Shown here one piece after another: positions 17,135-25,800 of a DNA stretch of 55,652 nucleotides. The position numbers were made by a program, and so were the translations under genes. Source of the stretch: an uncultured bacterium (GTDB lineage Bacteria > Verrucomicrobiota > Kiritimatiellia > RFP12 > UBA1067). Below the pieces are notes generated by a model. That model was not told the DNA's origin. It was given only the letters and a program-made list of their open reading frames with translations, and did no database searches. The stretch spans positions 1-55,652 of the forward strand of contig CACZDG010000015.1 of NCBI GenBank assembly GCA_902779865.1. Reading direction: 5' to 3'. The first letter of the stretch is position 1. Each line of letters opens with the position of its first letter.

Positions 17135-17779
17135 TCAGTCCACATCGCGGAGGGCGGAGAGAATCGCCTCCGGCGTTATGGCCTTGCCTTTGACGCGAAG
17201 GACGATTATGCGCGTGACAAGCGCACTTTCGATGTCGGAGAGGCACACGCCGTCCTTGCGGTCTTGCAGAATACGAAGGAGATCCAACGCCGTGAGCTTG
17301 TACTTCGGGTCGCGTCTGGGCACGAAGAGGTCCGTGAACTTCATGCCGAGGTAGGTTAACGGGCGTATGGTGGTCTCCAGCACGTGGTATGCGGGCGCGA
17401 GCATTAGGCTACGCCTGAGCGGCCGTGCCGCGCAGAGCAGTTTCGGGATGAACTCCGAAACGTACAGCAGGGTTACCGCCGCGCCGAAGCTCCAAACAAC
17501 GTTGGCCGTGGTGTAGTCGGCGAAAAGCGCACTGGCAAGCGCGGCTGTCGATGATGAGTAGATCACGCTTGCGAGGTTGTTGCCGATCAGGAGGGTGGTC
17601 GTGGTACGCGGCATCGAGGATAAAGCCTTCTGGACTGCCTTTGCCTTTTTGCCGCCTTCACGGGCGAGGTGAAGGATTCGCTCACGGCTCACGGAGAGGA
17701 ACGCTGTCTCGGCACCGGCGCAGAACGCTGCAAGGGCGAGTGCGAACAACGCGCAGATGACTAGCAGCAGCACGTTCAT
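17135..17779 (-). CDS. CNNM (DUF21) domain membrane protein without CBS domains
   Basis: 214 residues. The CNNM transmembrane domain is recognisable by FCAGAETAFLSVSRERILHL (the AETA motif), LLIGNNLASVIYSS and YVSEFIPKLLCA (matching GEIxPK). Four hydrophobic segments fall before residue 150. The usual CBS pair and CorC_HlyC domain are missing; only a short tail follows (LTALDLLRILQDRKDGVCLSD). Family members are implicated in Mg2+/Co2+ or Na+ transport. Its ATG overlaps the stop of the upstream full-length paralogue by ATGA, so the two are probably translated together and may form a heterodimer. Confidence 0.85.
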   Translation of the reverse strand: MNVLLLVICALFALALAAFCAGAETAFLSVSRERILHLAREGGKKAKAVQKALSSMPRTTTTLLIGNNLASVIYSSSTAALASALFADYTTANVVWSFGAAVTLLYVSEFIPKLLCAARPLRRSLMLAPAYHVLETTIRPLTYLGMKFTDLFVPRRDPKYKLTALDLLRILQDRKDGVCLSDIESALVTRIIVLRVKGKAITPEAILSALRDVD

Positions 17780-19047
17780 GCGTCGTCCTCCTCCGTCTTT
17801 ACAACGGCGTCGTCCGTTTCGGCGATCAGCTCCTCGTCGGTATCGGCGGCGGGGCGTTTCAATACTTCTAGGCGTACTTGCGTCACACGCCGCTTGCGCC
17901 GCTTGAGCACCGTTGCGCGGCAGCCGTCAGCCTCGATCTCCTGCCCGACGTGCGGGATGCGCTCGGCGTGGAACTGTATCCAGCCGGAGAGTCGGTCTGC
18001 GTCCTCCGCCTCCAGCTCCAAGTCGAGTTCGCGGTTGATCTCGTCGAGGCTTGCCCGGGCGTCGATCTCCCATACGTTTGCGCCCTTGCGCACGATCGCG
18101 GGCTCCTGGTTCGGATTGGAAAATACGCCAGGGCCAACTATCAGCTCAAGCACGTCGCTGGGCGATATTATGCCGGCCGTGCCGCCGTACTCGTCAAGGA
18201 CCACGGCCAGCGGCTTGCGGCTTTTCGCGAAGGTCACGAGAAGGTCGTCCAGCGTCACGGTCTCAGGCACGAATAGCGCGTCCTCGATCTTGCCGGTCTC
18301 CACGTCGATGATTCCCTCGATGGCGTCGGGCGTCCTGTTGTACACCGGTAGGTAGCGGTGCTTCGCAGATTTGCACGCGGCGGCACGGAACGCCTCGTCG
18401 CGGTCCGTGTCGTAGCCCTCGATATCGACGCGCGGCGTCATTTCGTCGTTCGCGCACAGTTCCGAAAGGCGCAGTACGCCCTCGACCATCTCAGCCGCCG
18501 CCATCGGGACTTCGCCATGTTCGGCGGCGGATTCTAGCACGGACACGAGTTCGCCGTCCGAAAGGGCGCGTCTCTCCCGCGCAAGCGCCGGGGCGAACGC
18601 GCGCGACGTGAAGCGCAGGAAGTGGTTGAGCGGAGAGAGAAGGGCACGCCACCACAAAAGGACGCGCGCGCACGCCGGTGCCACCTGCTCCGCGTACTTT
18701 AGGGCGAGGCGCTTGGGCGTGATCTCTCCGAACACTAGCAGGCCGAGCGTCATTACGGGAATCGCGAGCCATCCGCCGCCGTCTATCGCGCCGGCGAAGA
18801 GGCGGTATCCGATCGTCGATATGAGAAAGTTTACGAACGTGTTGGCGATGAGCAACGTGGAGAACAGCACGGCCTGGTCGGAGAGACACCGGCCGATAAG
18901 TGCGTCGGCCTTTTCGCTGCGCGCCTTGATCCGCGCGCGCTGTGCGCCGGAAAGCGAGAACAGCACTGTCTCCGATCCCGAGAAGAACGCCGAGAGGGCG
19001 AACAGGAAGGGCAGCGCGGCGATGGCCACAATGTAATTTACTTGCAT
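17776..19047 (-). CDS. CNNM/CorC-type transporter with CBS pair and CorC_HlyC domain
   Basis: The product is 423 residues from ATG 19047 (MQVNYIVAIAALPF). The frame extends upstream to 19134, but that part precedes the promoter. Domains: DUF21/CNNM membrane domain (residues 1-175; FFSGSETVLFSLSGAQRARI, GEITPKRLALKYAEQ), CBS pair (about 195-320; DEMTPRVDIEGY, LAVVLDEYGGTAGIISPSDV) and a C-terminal CorC_HlyC domain (ANVWEIDARASLDEINRELD). By family knowledge it is a cation (Mg2+) transporter or efflux regulator in the inner membrane. A TACAAT -10 element 8 bases before the ATG predicts a leaderless mRNA. Confidence 0.9.
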   Translation of the reverse strand: MQVNYIVAIAALPFLFALSAFFSGSETVLFSLSGAQRARIKARSEKADALIGRCLSDQAVLFSTLLIANTFVNFLISTIGYRLFAGAIDGGGWLAIPVMTLGLLVFGEITPKRLALKYAEQVAPACARVLLWWRALLSPLNHFLRFTSRAFAPALARERRALSDGELVSVLESAAEHGEVPMAAAEMVEGVLRLSELCANDEMTPRVDIEGYDTDRDEAFRAAACKSAKHRYLPVYNRTPDAIEGIIDVETGKIEDALFVPETVTLDDLLVTFAKSRKPLAVVLDEYGGTAGIISPSDVLELIVGPGVFSNPNQEPAIVRKGANVWEIDARASLDEINRELDLELEAEDADRLSGWIQFHAERIPHVGQEIEADGCRATVLKRRKRRVTQVRLEVLKRPAADTDEELIAETDDAVVKTEEDDA

Positions 19048-19190
19048 GTGGAGATATTGTACCATTTGGCGGCGTGGGAGGCAAGTGCAGGCTTTCCTGT
19101 TTTTTTGCTTGTGCGGTACGAGGGGATTTGGCATAATAACCGCCTGAAGTCCCAGTGCGTGGACAGATGTGAAATACAGAGGCTGAGTTT
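19048..19190. promoter_or_regulatory. divergent promoters for CNNM and GH99-like genes
   Basis: Minus strand: TGG-TACAAT (19056-19061 on the plus strand), 8 bases from ATG 19047, no ribosome binding site. Plus strand: TTTGG-CATAAT (19132-19137), giving a leader of about 45-50 bases to ATG 19191 with GAGG near 19180. Both are extended -10 elements with T-rich upstream sequence. Confidence 0.55.
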
Positions 19191-20741
19191 ATGAAGAAAA
19201 TCATGTTGTCATTGTTAGTCGCTGCGGTGGGCGCGGTGACGTCCGCTGCGCAGTTGGCGGTGGAGGGAAATGCCGAAATGGCAAACGGCAAACTAGTTGG
19301 GCTTTTCTACTTCCTGTGGCTCGGCGAGCACGGAGGCAAGGGGCCCTACGACGTGACGAAGATACTCAAGGCGGATCCGGACGCGGGTAAGAAACCTGAA
19401 AGCGCGCTGTGGGGTCCGTGGGGCGCGTACCACCACTGGGGAGAGCCTCTGTACGGGTACTACTTCTCCGACGACGAGTGGGTCGTTCGCCGTCACATGA
19501 AGCTCATCATGCAGGCGGGGATAGACTTCCTCTTCTTCGATACGACGAACGCCGTAATCTACAAGCATAACGCGATGCTGGTGATGCGGGTTCTTCAGGA
19601 ATACCACGATGCCGGGTGGCGCATCCCGAAGGTGATGTTCTACACGAATACGGCGTCCGGCAAGACGGTGCGGCGCATATACGACGCCATCTACAAGCTG
19701 GGTTTTGCAAAGGATACGTGGTTTGCATTGGACGGGCGTCCGGTGATTGTCGCGAAGGAGGAGGACTGCGACGATGAGACGAAGGCGTTCTTCACGATTG
19801 TCAAGTCGCAGTGGCCGAACGAGCGCGCGAAGAAGGGCGGGTGGCCGTGGATGGATTTTACGCGTCCGCAGCGCGTGTTCCCAGGCGAGAAGGTGGCGAA
19901 GAGCGTGATGAACGTGTCCGTGGCGCAACATCCGACATGTCGTTTCGGTGATTCCGTCATGTACGGCGAGAAGGGCAACTGGGGACGTGCGTTCCACAAC
20001 GGCGCGAACGACCCCGCGCCGGATGCGTGGACGAAGGGATACAATTTCCAGGAACAGTGGAACCGGGCGCACGAGGCGAAGCCGGACATCGTGCTCGTCA
20101 CGGGCTGGAACGAATGGATTGCCGGACGCTGGCGTCGGAAGGACCGTCCGGATCGCCCTGTGATGTTCGTCGATTGCGCGAACTTCGAGTATTCGCGCGA
20201 CATAGAGATGATGCGCGGCGGGTACGGCGACAACTACTTCCTCATGTTACGCGACAACGTACGCCGATTCAAGGGTCTTTCGGATGATGTTGCGCCCAAT
20301 CCGCCGCGTTCGCCGAAACGCTACCGCTGCTTTGCCGACTCGGGAATGCCGCGCAATCACGCCGGGTATGGCACCAACTACGTGAACCGCACACAGCGCA
20401 ACGTGCCGGAGTGGATCGAGGTTGCGCACGACAATACGGCCGTAACGTTCCGCGTGAAAACACGGCAGTCGGTCGTAGGCAAGGATGGCGAGGGCGACTT
20501 CATGCAGATCTTAGTGGACGGCAAGGTGGTGAACCGCCTCGGCGAAGTGAAGGTTTCCGGCGATACGATGAGGCTTACGGTACCGCGCACGGCACTGTGC
20601 CTGAAAAGCGGGGAGTTTCGCTTCGGGTTCAAGTTCGTCGATTCGACCGTGGCGTGCAGGAACGCGCTTGACTGGTACGAATACGGCGTAGTCGAACCCC
20701 TTGGCCGTGTGGAGTTCATCTACATTGGCTGTGACTCATAG
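19191..20741 (+). CDS. secreted GH99/GH71-like glycoside hydrolase
   Basis: 516 residues with a signal peptide (KKIMLSLLVAAVGAVTSAAQ). The catalytic-type domain covers residues about 35-365 and has landmarks of the glycoside hydrolase 99-like/71-like (WbsX-type) group: LVGLFYFLWLGEHGG, YYFSDDEWVVRRHMKLIMQA, GIDFLFFDTTNA, GRPVIVAKEED, and GWNEW near residue 305. Residues 380-516 form a beta-rich accessory domain (VAHDNTAVTFRVKTRQSVVG). By family knowledge it would hydrolyse alpha-linked mannan or glucan in the periplasm or outside the cell; the substrate is not determinable. Its intergenic space with the CNNM pair holds divergent promoters. Confidence 0.8.
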   Translation: MKKIMLSLLVAAVGAVTSAAQLAVEGNAEMANGKLVGLFYFLWLGEHGGKGPYDVTKILKADPDAGKKPESALWGPWGAYHHWGEPLYGYYFSDDEWVVRRHMKLIMQAGIDFLFFDTTNAVIYKHNAMLVMRVLQEYHDAGWRIPKVMFYTNTASGKTVRRIYDAIYKLGFAKDTWFALDGRPVIVAKEEDCDDETKAFFTIVKSQWPNERAKKGGWPWMDFTRPQRVFPGEKVAKSVMNVSVAQHPTCRFGDSVMYGEKGNWGRAFHNGANDPAPDAWTKGYNFQEQWNRAHEAKPDIVLVTGWNEWIAGRWRRKDRPDRPVMFVDCANFEYSRDIEMMRGGYGDNYFLMLRDNVRRFKGLSDDVAPNPPRSPKRYRCFADSGMPRNHAGYGTNYVNRTQRNVPEWIEVAHDNTAVTFRVKTRQSVVGKDGEGDFMQILVDGKVVNRLGEVKVSGDTMRLTVPRTALCLKSGEFRFGFKFVDSTVACRNALDWYEYGVVEPLGRVEFIYIGCDS

Positions 20742-21300
20742 ACTCCACAATGCGCAGGGCACCCGCATGATTTCCATAAAATAATAATAATAAAAACAGA
20801 TTCACGCCCAAAGCCGCAATAAGAGCTTCGCCCGAGACTTTCACGTTAAAGGTAGGGGTTACGCGCCAATACCCCATTCCACGAGGTTCCTATGGCGTTT
20901 TGGCGTATCCCCCTACTTGCGCGATTCCCGCGAATGGGCTTTATTTGCTCAATACACCCATAATAGCGAAATGGCTTTTTATGCATTTTGGAGATACATC
21001 ACACAGATGCGCGGAGACACAGGAAAACAAGGTGAATCTGAAATTTCAACACCAAAACTATCTGTGATTCTGTGTCGATGAGTGAGAAATTGCCTTGAGC
21101 GATCTTTTGCGGACTAAAACACAACCCGGCCAAAAATACGGCGTTTCACGGTGCTTTTCAGACGTTAACTTCAACAATTGCCTACCATTCGGTGTTTTGT
21201 GAAGTCATGCTTTCTTTATATGGTCGTTTTCAGGGCGACGAAGCGATTCTAGGCGGCCTATAATACGGGTAGAACGTCGGATTGGTCGGGGTACACGAAC

Positions 21301-21409
21301 GTGCTAGACCTGGGTGTGACAACTTGCTAGACCTAGGTGTGGCAACTTGTTAGACCTGGGTGTGGCAACTTGTTAGACCTGGGTGTGGCAACCAGTTAGA
21401 CTGGGTGTG
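21301..21409. repeat. 23-bp tandem repeat, about 4.7 copies
   Basis: The units 21301-21323, 21324-21346, 21347-21369, 21370-21392 and a partial 21393-21409 share TTAGACCTGGGTGTGGCAAC; the third and fourth are identical. The units abut without spacers, so this is not CRISPR. An iteron-like binding array or recombination substrate is possible. Confidence 0.85.
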
Positions 21410-21580
21410 CGGGCCTCATACACCCTGACTAGTGAATACCTCATGCGGCATGGCGCGTCTGTAACTTCAAATGTGCCATTCAGGGCAAAATGCGCAATTG
21501 CGAGTTATGCTCGTAGTAGCAATTGTAAACCGCGCTACCTTGAAAGCCAAAAAGGCTTTGTAACCAGCTTCGTGGCAGTG

Positions 21581-21615
21581 TGCCCTGTGCCTCACGAGCG
21601 AGACAGACGGTTCTT
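21581..21615 (+). repeat. 35-bp direct repeat, left of VapBC
   Basis: Matches 22507-22541 with one mismatch. It contains the small palindrome CTCACGAG(C/T)GAG and ends in ACAGACGGTTCTT. Together the two copies bracket the toxin-antitoxin module at a distance of about 925 bases. Confidence 0.8.
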
Positions 21616-21654
21616 GCGGAGAGAAGAAAAATGAGAATTACATGCAAGTTGTAT

Positions 21655-21683
21655 TTGACTTTTCGAAAAGAATATAGCATAAT
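21655..21683 (+). promoter_or_regulatory. vapBC promoter
   Basis: TTGACT (21655-21660) and CATAAT (21678-21683) with a 17-base spacer. The -10 sits in a small palindrome (CATAATG), plausible for autoregulation by the antitoxin. Confidence 0.55.
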
Positions 21684-21715
21684 GATACCACTTCCCTATC
21701 AAAAGGATTTATGCA

Positions 21716-22045
21716 ATGAGCGCACTGCTAGTAAAAGATCCACCAACCGGGCTCTGTGACTGGCTGAAGACCGAGGCGAAGTTCAATCGCCGAAGCGTCA
21801 ACCAGCAGATTTTGATTTGCCTGGAATGGTGCATGAAGACGTACGGAGACGCACAGTTCCGTAATCCGTTCGGCACTTCGTCTGCTGGAAATGATGGTCA
21901 CAGAGGCTTGCACGGCGCTGAGCTTGCAAGGAAATTGGCGGCGCTTGATGCTGTGTCCCCCCGGGACGCTGCTTCTATGAAGCGCGATGCGTCGCGCCTT
22001 AGAAAGTCCAAGGCCAGGGAGCATTCCTATGCCTGTTTTGATTGA
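21716..22045 (+). CDS. antitoxin, ribbon-helix-helix (FitA/VapB-like)
   Basis: 109 residues. The N-terminus has the FitA/Arc-type pattern of a short beta strand then two helices: SALLVKDPPTGLCDWLKTEA then NRRSVNQQILICLEWCM. This part should bind the operator as a dimer. The C-terminus is basic and flexible (ASMKRDASRLRKSKAREHSY), suited to wrapping the toxin. The ribosome binding site is AAAAGGA. Its stop overlaps the toxin start by 17 bases, typical of vapBC operons. Confidence 0.75.
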   Translation: MSALLVKDPPTGLCDWLKTEAKFNRRSVNQQILICLEWCMKTYGDAQFRNPFGTSSAGNDGHRGLHGAELARKLAALDAVSPRDAASMKRDASRLRKSKAREHSYACFD

Positions 22046-22433
22046 CACGGATGTTGCGATTAATCTGATGCGGCAAAGTCCCTACACGCTGGACTGCCTT
22101 GCGCAATGCCAGGACGCGGTTTTCATCTCGTCAATTTCGGTTTCAGAACTTTACTTTGGCGCGTATAATTCCGAGCGCCCAGAAAAGAACGTCGCCCTGC
22201 TTCAGGCCTTCCTGGGGAATTTTCAAGTGCTCACGATTACCTATGGAGTAGCGCATCTCTTTGGAAAACTCAAAGCGTTGCTCAAAAGGCAATCTGTTCA
22301 AGTTGCGCCATTTGACTTGATGATTGGTTCAATAGCCTTGGAGAATGGTTGCATGGTGGCGACTGGCAACATCAGGCATTTTCGCCATATAAAAGAGTTG
22401 CAGTTGAGCGATTGGATCAGGGGCACCATATAG
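22029..22433 (+). CDS. VapC-type PIN-domain ribonuclease toxin
   Basis: 134 residues from ATG 22029 (the open frame extends to 21987, but PIN proteins start at the first strand). The acidic metal-binding set is complete: D6 and D8 in LIDTDVAINL, E40 in SVSELYFGA, D96 in PFDLMIGSIALENG, and the N in ATGNIRHF. By family knowledge it is a Mg2+-dependent endoribonuclease cutting tRNA or rRNA, neutralised by the adjacent antitoxin. Confidence 0.88.
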   Translation: MPVLIDTDVAINLMRQSPYTLDCLAQCQDAVFISSISVSELYFGAYNSERPEKNVALLQAFLGNFQVLTITYGVAHLFGKLKALLKRQSVQVAPFDLMIGSIALENGCMVATGNIRHFRHIKELQLSDWIRGTI

Positions 22434-22506
22434 GGCTTCTGAATTTTCCCCAAATTCCCGCGTGAGATATTGCCACTGATCGGCAGTATGTAGTAGAGGT
22501 GCGGTT

Positions 22507-22541
22507 TGCCCTGTGCCTCACGAGTGAGACAGACGGTTCTT
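22507..22541 (+). repeat. 35-bp direct repeat, right of VapBC
   Basis: Second copy of the 21581-21615 repeat (one C/T difference inside the palindrome). It lies 27 bases before the inverted repeat preceding structured RNA copy 2. Confidence 0.8.
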
Positions 22542-22568
22542 TATGCGAATGCGAAAAAGTTTCATTTT

Positions 22569-22607
22569 CATGCGCACAGACGCATGGAATTATGGTAAAC
22601 TATCCGC
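22569..22607 (+). promoter_or_regulatory. inverted repeat and extended -10 before structured RNA copy 2
   Basis: CATGCG 22569-22574 / CGCATG 22581-22586 with loop CACAGA, then 9 bases to TGG-TAAACT (-10 at 22596-22601). The layout equals that at 649-680, including the ACAGA loop, although the arms differ in sequence. The predicted start is about 22608 in conserved AGACAATT. Confidence 0.5.
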
Positions 22608-22798
22608 AGACAATTTAAGAATCGTTGCATTCGATGCATCGGTTGGCACTGTTGGAACCTGAGAAATTTCATTGCGTGTGCCAGGCGAAGCAGAGAATGC
22701 ACCCGACCGGGTGCATATCTCTCTCGTGGGTCACGCAGGGCTTTCTCAGGGCCTCAACAGGACACGGGAAAAGAGTGTGCCCTCTTTCTTTTTCCGCG
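22608..22798 (+). ncRNA. structured RNA, copy 2 (novel candidate leader RNA)
   Basis: About 191 nt, same helices as copy 1: TGCAT 22626-22630 / ATGCA 22634-22638 with TCG loop; rod helices 22649-22654/22755-22760 (CTGTTG), 22658-22666/22742-22750 (CCTGAGAAA), 22674-22678/22732-22736 (GCGTG); AGAGA/TCTCT; and terminal helix 22697-22704/22709-22716 (ATGCACCC, loop GACC). The 3' hairpin is 22767-22772/22790-22795 (GGAAAA). Base changes relative to copy 1 are compensated on the partner strand. GTGCCCTCT (22777-22785) can alternatively pair perfectly with AGAGGGCAC (22806-22814), next to the ribosome binding site of the gene at 22826. Confidence 0.75.
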
Positions 22799-22825
22799 TT
22801 CGGATAGAGGGCACTGGAATGACAA

Positions 22826-25800
22826 ATGAAAAAGATAATATTGTCTATCCTTGCAGCGTTGCCGCTGGTGTCCATGGCAACGGCGACGTGGTTCGTCGAT
22901 GCGAAACATGGCTCGAATGGTTATTCGGGCTTGAGTTCAATTGCGCCTAAACGGACGATACAGTCGGCCATCAACGCCGCTACTCCAGGCGATTGGATCA
23001 TCGTATTTGGTGGCACGTATGCCGAAAACCTGACGCTCTCCAAGAGGCTCACGCTCTTCTCGCATGAACACGCCGTCACGGTGGTGGAGGGACGCCATGC
23101 CGGACACTGTCTGCTCATTACGGAAAACGCCTCTGGCAGCGTGGTGGACGGATTCGTGTTCACGCATGGTGCACCGACCAACGCCGGCAACAAGTACGGT
23201 GGCGGTATCGATTGTCTTGCAAACGCGACGATTCGCCATTGCGTATTCAAGGACAACGGCAACTCTTCCACGACCTTTGCAGGTGGTCTCCATACGGCCA
23301 ATCGCGCACAGGTGACAATCGAAAACTGCCTCTTCACCGGCAACTACGCCTGGGCCTGCGGCGGCGCGTCGCTCACCGAGGGCGGCAGCACGGCCACGTT
23401 CGACCGTTGCACGATCTACGGTAACCGCTCTGACGACTTCATCGGCAACCAAGGCGGCATCGGCGTTGCCAACACGGGCACGGTGATCGTGAAGAACTCG
23501 ATCCTTTGGGGCAATACCGGAAACCAGATCGCGGCTTACGGCAGCTACTACGGCGCGCAGTCCACCATCCGCGTCTCCTACTCGTGCGTGCAGGGCGGCG
23601 TGGCCGCAAACGGCGCTGGACACTTCTACAACGACGGCGGCAACATCAGCTCCAACCCGATGTTCATCAACATCGCACGGCGCAACTTCTGGTTCCGCGA
23701 CAACTCCCCGTGCTGGCGCATGGGTCATCCCGATTTCTACGAACGCGACGGCTATCGCATCCACATGGGTTTCTGGCCTTCGCGAGTGCGTCCGCTTCCG
23801 CCTCCCGTCTGGACGGTGGAGATCACGCTCAACGCACAGGGCGGCGACTGTTGCACGGACGTAATCAAGCGCTTCGTCAACGACAAGGTGGGCCGATTGC
23901 CAGAGCCGCAGATGGACGGATACGACTTCCTCGGCTGGTTCAACAGGGCTGAAGGCGGACGCCGCATATTCCCAGAAGAACGCGTGCGCTCGAACCGTAC
24001 CTTCTACGCACAGTGGAAGGAGCGCATCCCTCCGCTCTTTGAAGTCGTCGGTAGAACCTCCGGCATCACTTCGCTTGTCCAGCTCAACTACCGCCTTGAA
24101 GACGGTGCGCGGGACGGCAAGCTGTTCTTGAACGGCGAATTGCTGACATCTACCGAGGAAGAGTCGAGCAGCTGGATATGGCAGCCCCAGACGCTTGGCC
24201 CAAATACGCTCGTCTATGATACGGGGCATTCCTCGATCACCACGACGGTCAACGTGGCGGGGCTTTCGTTCTACACCGTTCCCGCGCCCAATCCGCCGAT
24301 GCCCGTAAACAACAACATCCTCATCACGCCGGCCGTCCGCACGATTCCCGAGGGCGGCGCGGGCAAGGCCATCATCGTGCAGGGCGGCGCGTGGACCGCA
24401 GCCACGTCCGATCCGTGGATCGTGCTCGGCGCAACCTCCGGCACGACCGACGAGCCTGTCGCCTACTCCGTGAGCGTCAACACCAACATTGGCGAGCGCG
24501 TGGGCTACGTCTATGTGAGCGGACACGTCCACACGATCACCCAGAAGGGACGCACTGGCGAACTCTCCACCGAGAACATCGAGGTCGAATGCGAAGGCGG
24601 ATCGGAGTCGATCAGCCTCACCTTCGACGGACGCTACGCCTGGGATGCGCACCCTAACGTGGACTGGATCACTGTCTCGCCCACGCACGGCATCGCCTCC
24701 GGCACGATCGACTGCACTATCGCCCCGTACAACGAGGTCGGAACGCGCACGGGCACGGTCACGTTCGGCGACCGCACGGTGACGGTGTTCCAGTACGGAC
24801 GGCGCATCAAGCTTTCGGAATATGCGCTTGAGCGTGATTACCTCACCCACGTGATGCCGATTACTGTCAACGCCCTAGCCATTACCGAGTGGAGCGCCAC
24901 GCCGAACGCAAGCTGGATATCCATCGTCGATGCCGACAACGGACAGGGCCGCAAGGGCGCGGGACTCCTTACCGTGGCGATCTCCGAGAATCCCAGCTAC
25001 CGGGCGCGCACGGGCACTGTCACGATCGGCACCGAGACGTTCACCATCACACAGGCCGGACGCCCCGCATCCGAATGCGAGTTCTCCATCGACCCCGTGA
25101 ACACGACGGCAAGCGTGAACGGCGCGAACGGACACATCGCCGTCACCGCCACGCCAGACCTGCCGTGGACGGTCACGAGTAACGACGGCTGGCTGACACT
25201 GCGGCAATCCACGGCGGTCGGCGACGGCAACGGCAATGTTTTCTACACGGCCTCGCCCAACTCCACGCTCCTTGAGCGCACGGGCACGATTACCGTGACG
25301 CCGACGGATCCGGCCATCTCGGCGATTACCCATACTGTCGTGCAGCCCGGTGCGGTGGCGACGCTTTCGCCGCTTGGATACGAGTTCGAGGCATCCGGCG
25401 GATCAGTGTCGGTGGAAGTGACCGTTCCCGGCTCTGTGGAGTGGTCCGCCGTGGAAGCGCCGGCATGGATCACAATCGTGAACGGGTCCACCCGTGTGGG
25501 TTCCGGCACCGTGACGCTGCAGGCTTCGCCGAACGGGACGATCAACGCGCGCAGCGGTACGGTCAAAATTGCAGAACAACTCTTCAACGTGGCGCAGAAG
25601 GGACGCGGCTTCACGGTCGATTACGACGACGGCGTCGTGTTCAGCACGGACGGCGACATGGACTCCTTCTCCGTCTATCCTGACGGCGACATGTCGTGGG
25701 AGGCCGTGGCGTCCGATCCGTGGATTCAGTTCATGTACGGCAGCAACGTCAGTTCTGGCGCTGGCGAGGTGATCTACGTGGTCGCGCCCTACGAGGGAGA

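Larger units (their letters stand above)
20742..21715. other. long intergenic region with repeats, upstream of VapBC
   Basis: No protein-coding frame is convincing. Contents in order: an A/T-rich stretch with (AAT) repeats near 20780; sequence resembling degraded CAGAG-type intergenic repeats near 21005-21090; a 23-bp tandem array (21301-21409); a copy of a 35-bp repeat (21581-21615) that recurs after vapC; and the vapB promoter (21655-21683). Confidence 0.5.

Noticed and set aside
21301-21409. Possible CRISPR array
   Set aside because: The 23-bp units abut each other without spacers and no cas genes are present.
21581-22541. Integron attC sites around VapBC
   Set aside because: The direct repeats lack the paired RYYYAAC/GTTRRRY core sites and no integrase is seen.
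22937-24850. 637-codon minus-strand open frame, with similar ones at 26363-27976 and 45736-47895
   Set aside because: Antisense shadows of long GC-rich genes; composition is Arg/His/Val-rich and motif-free.
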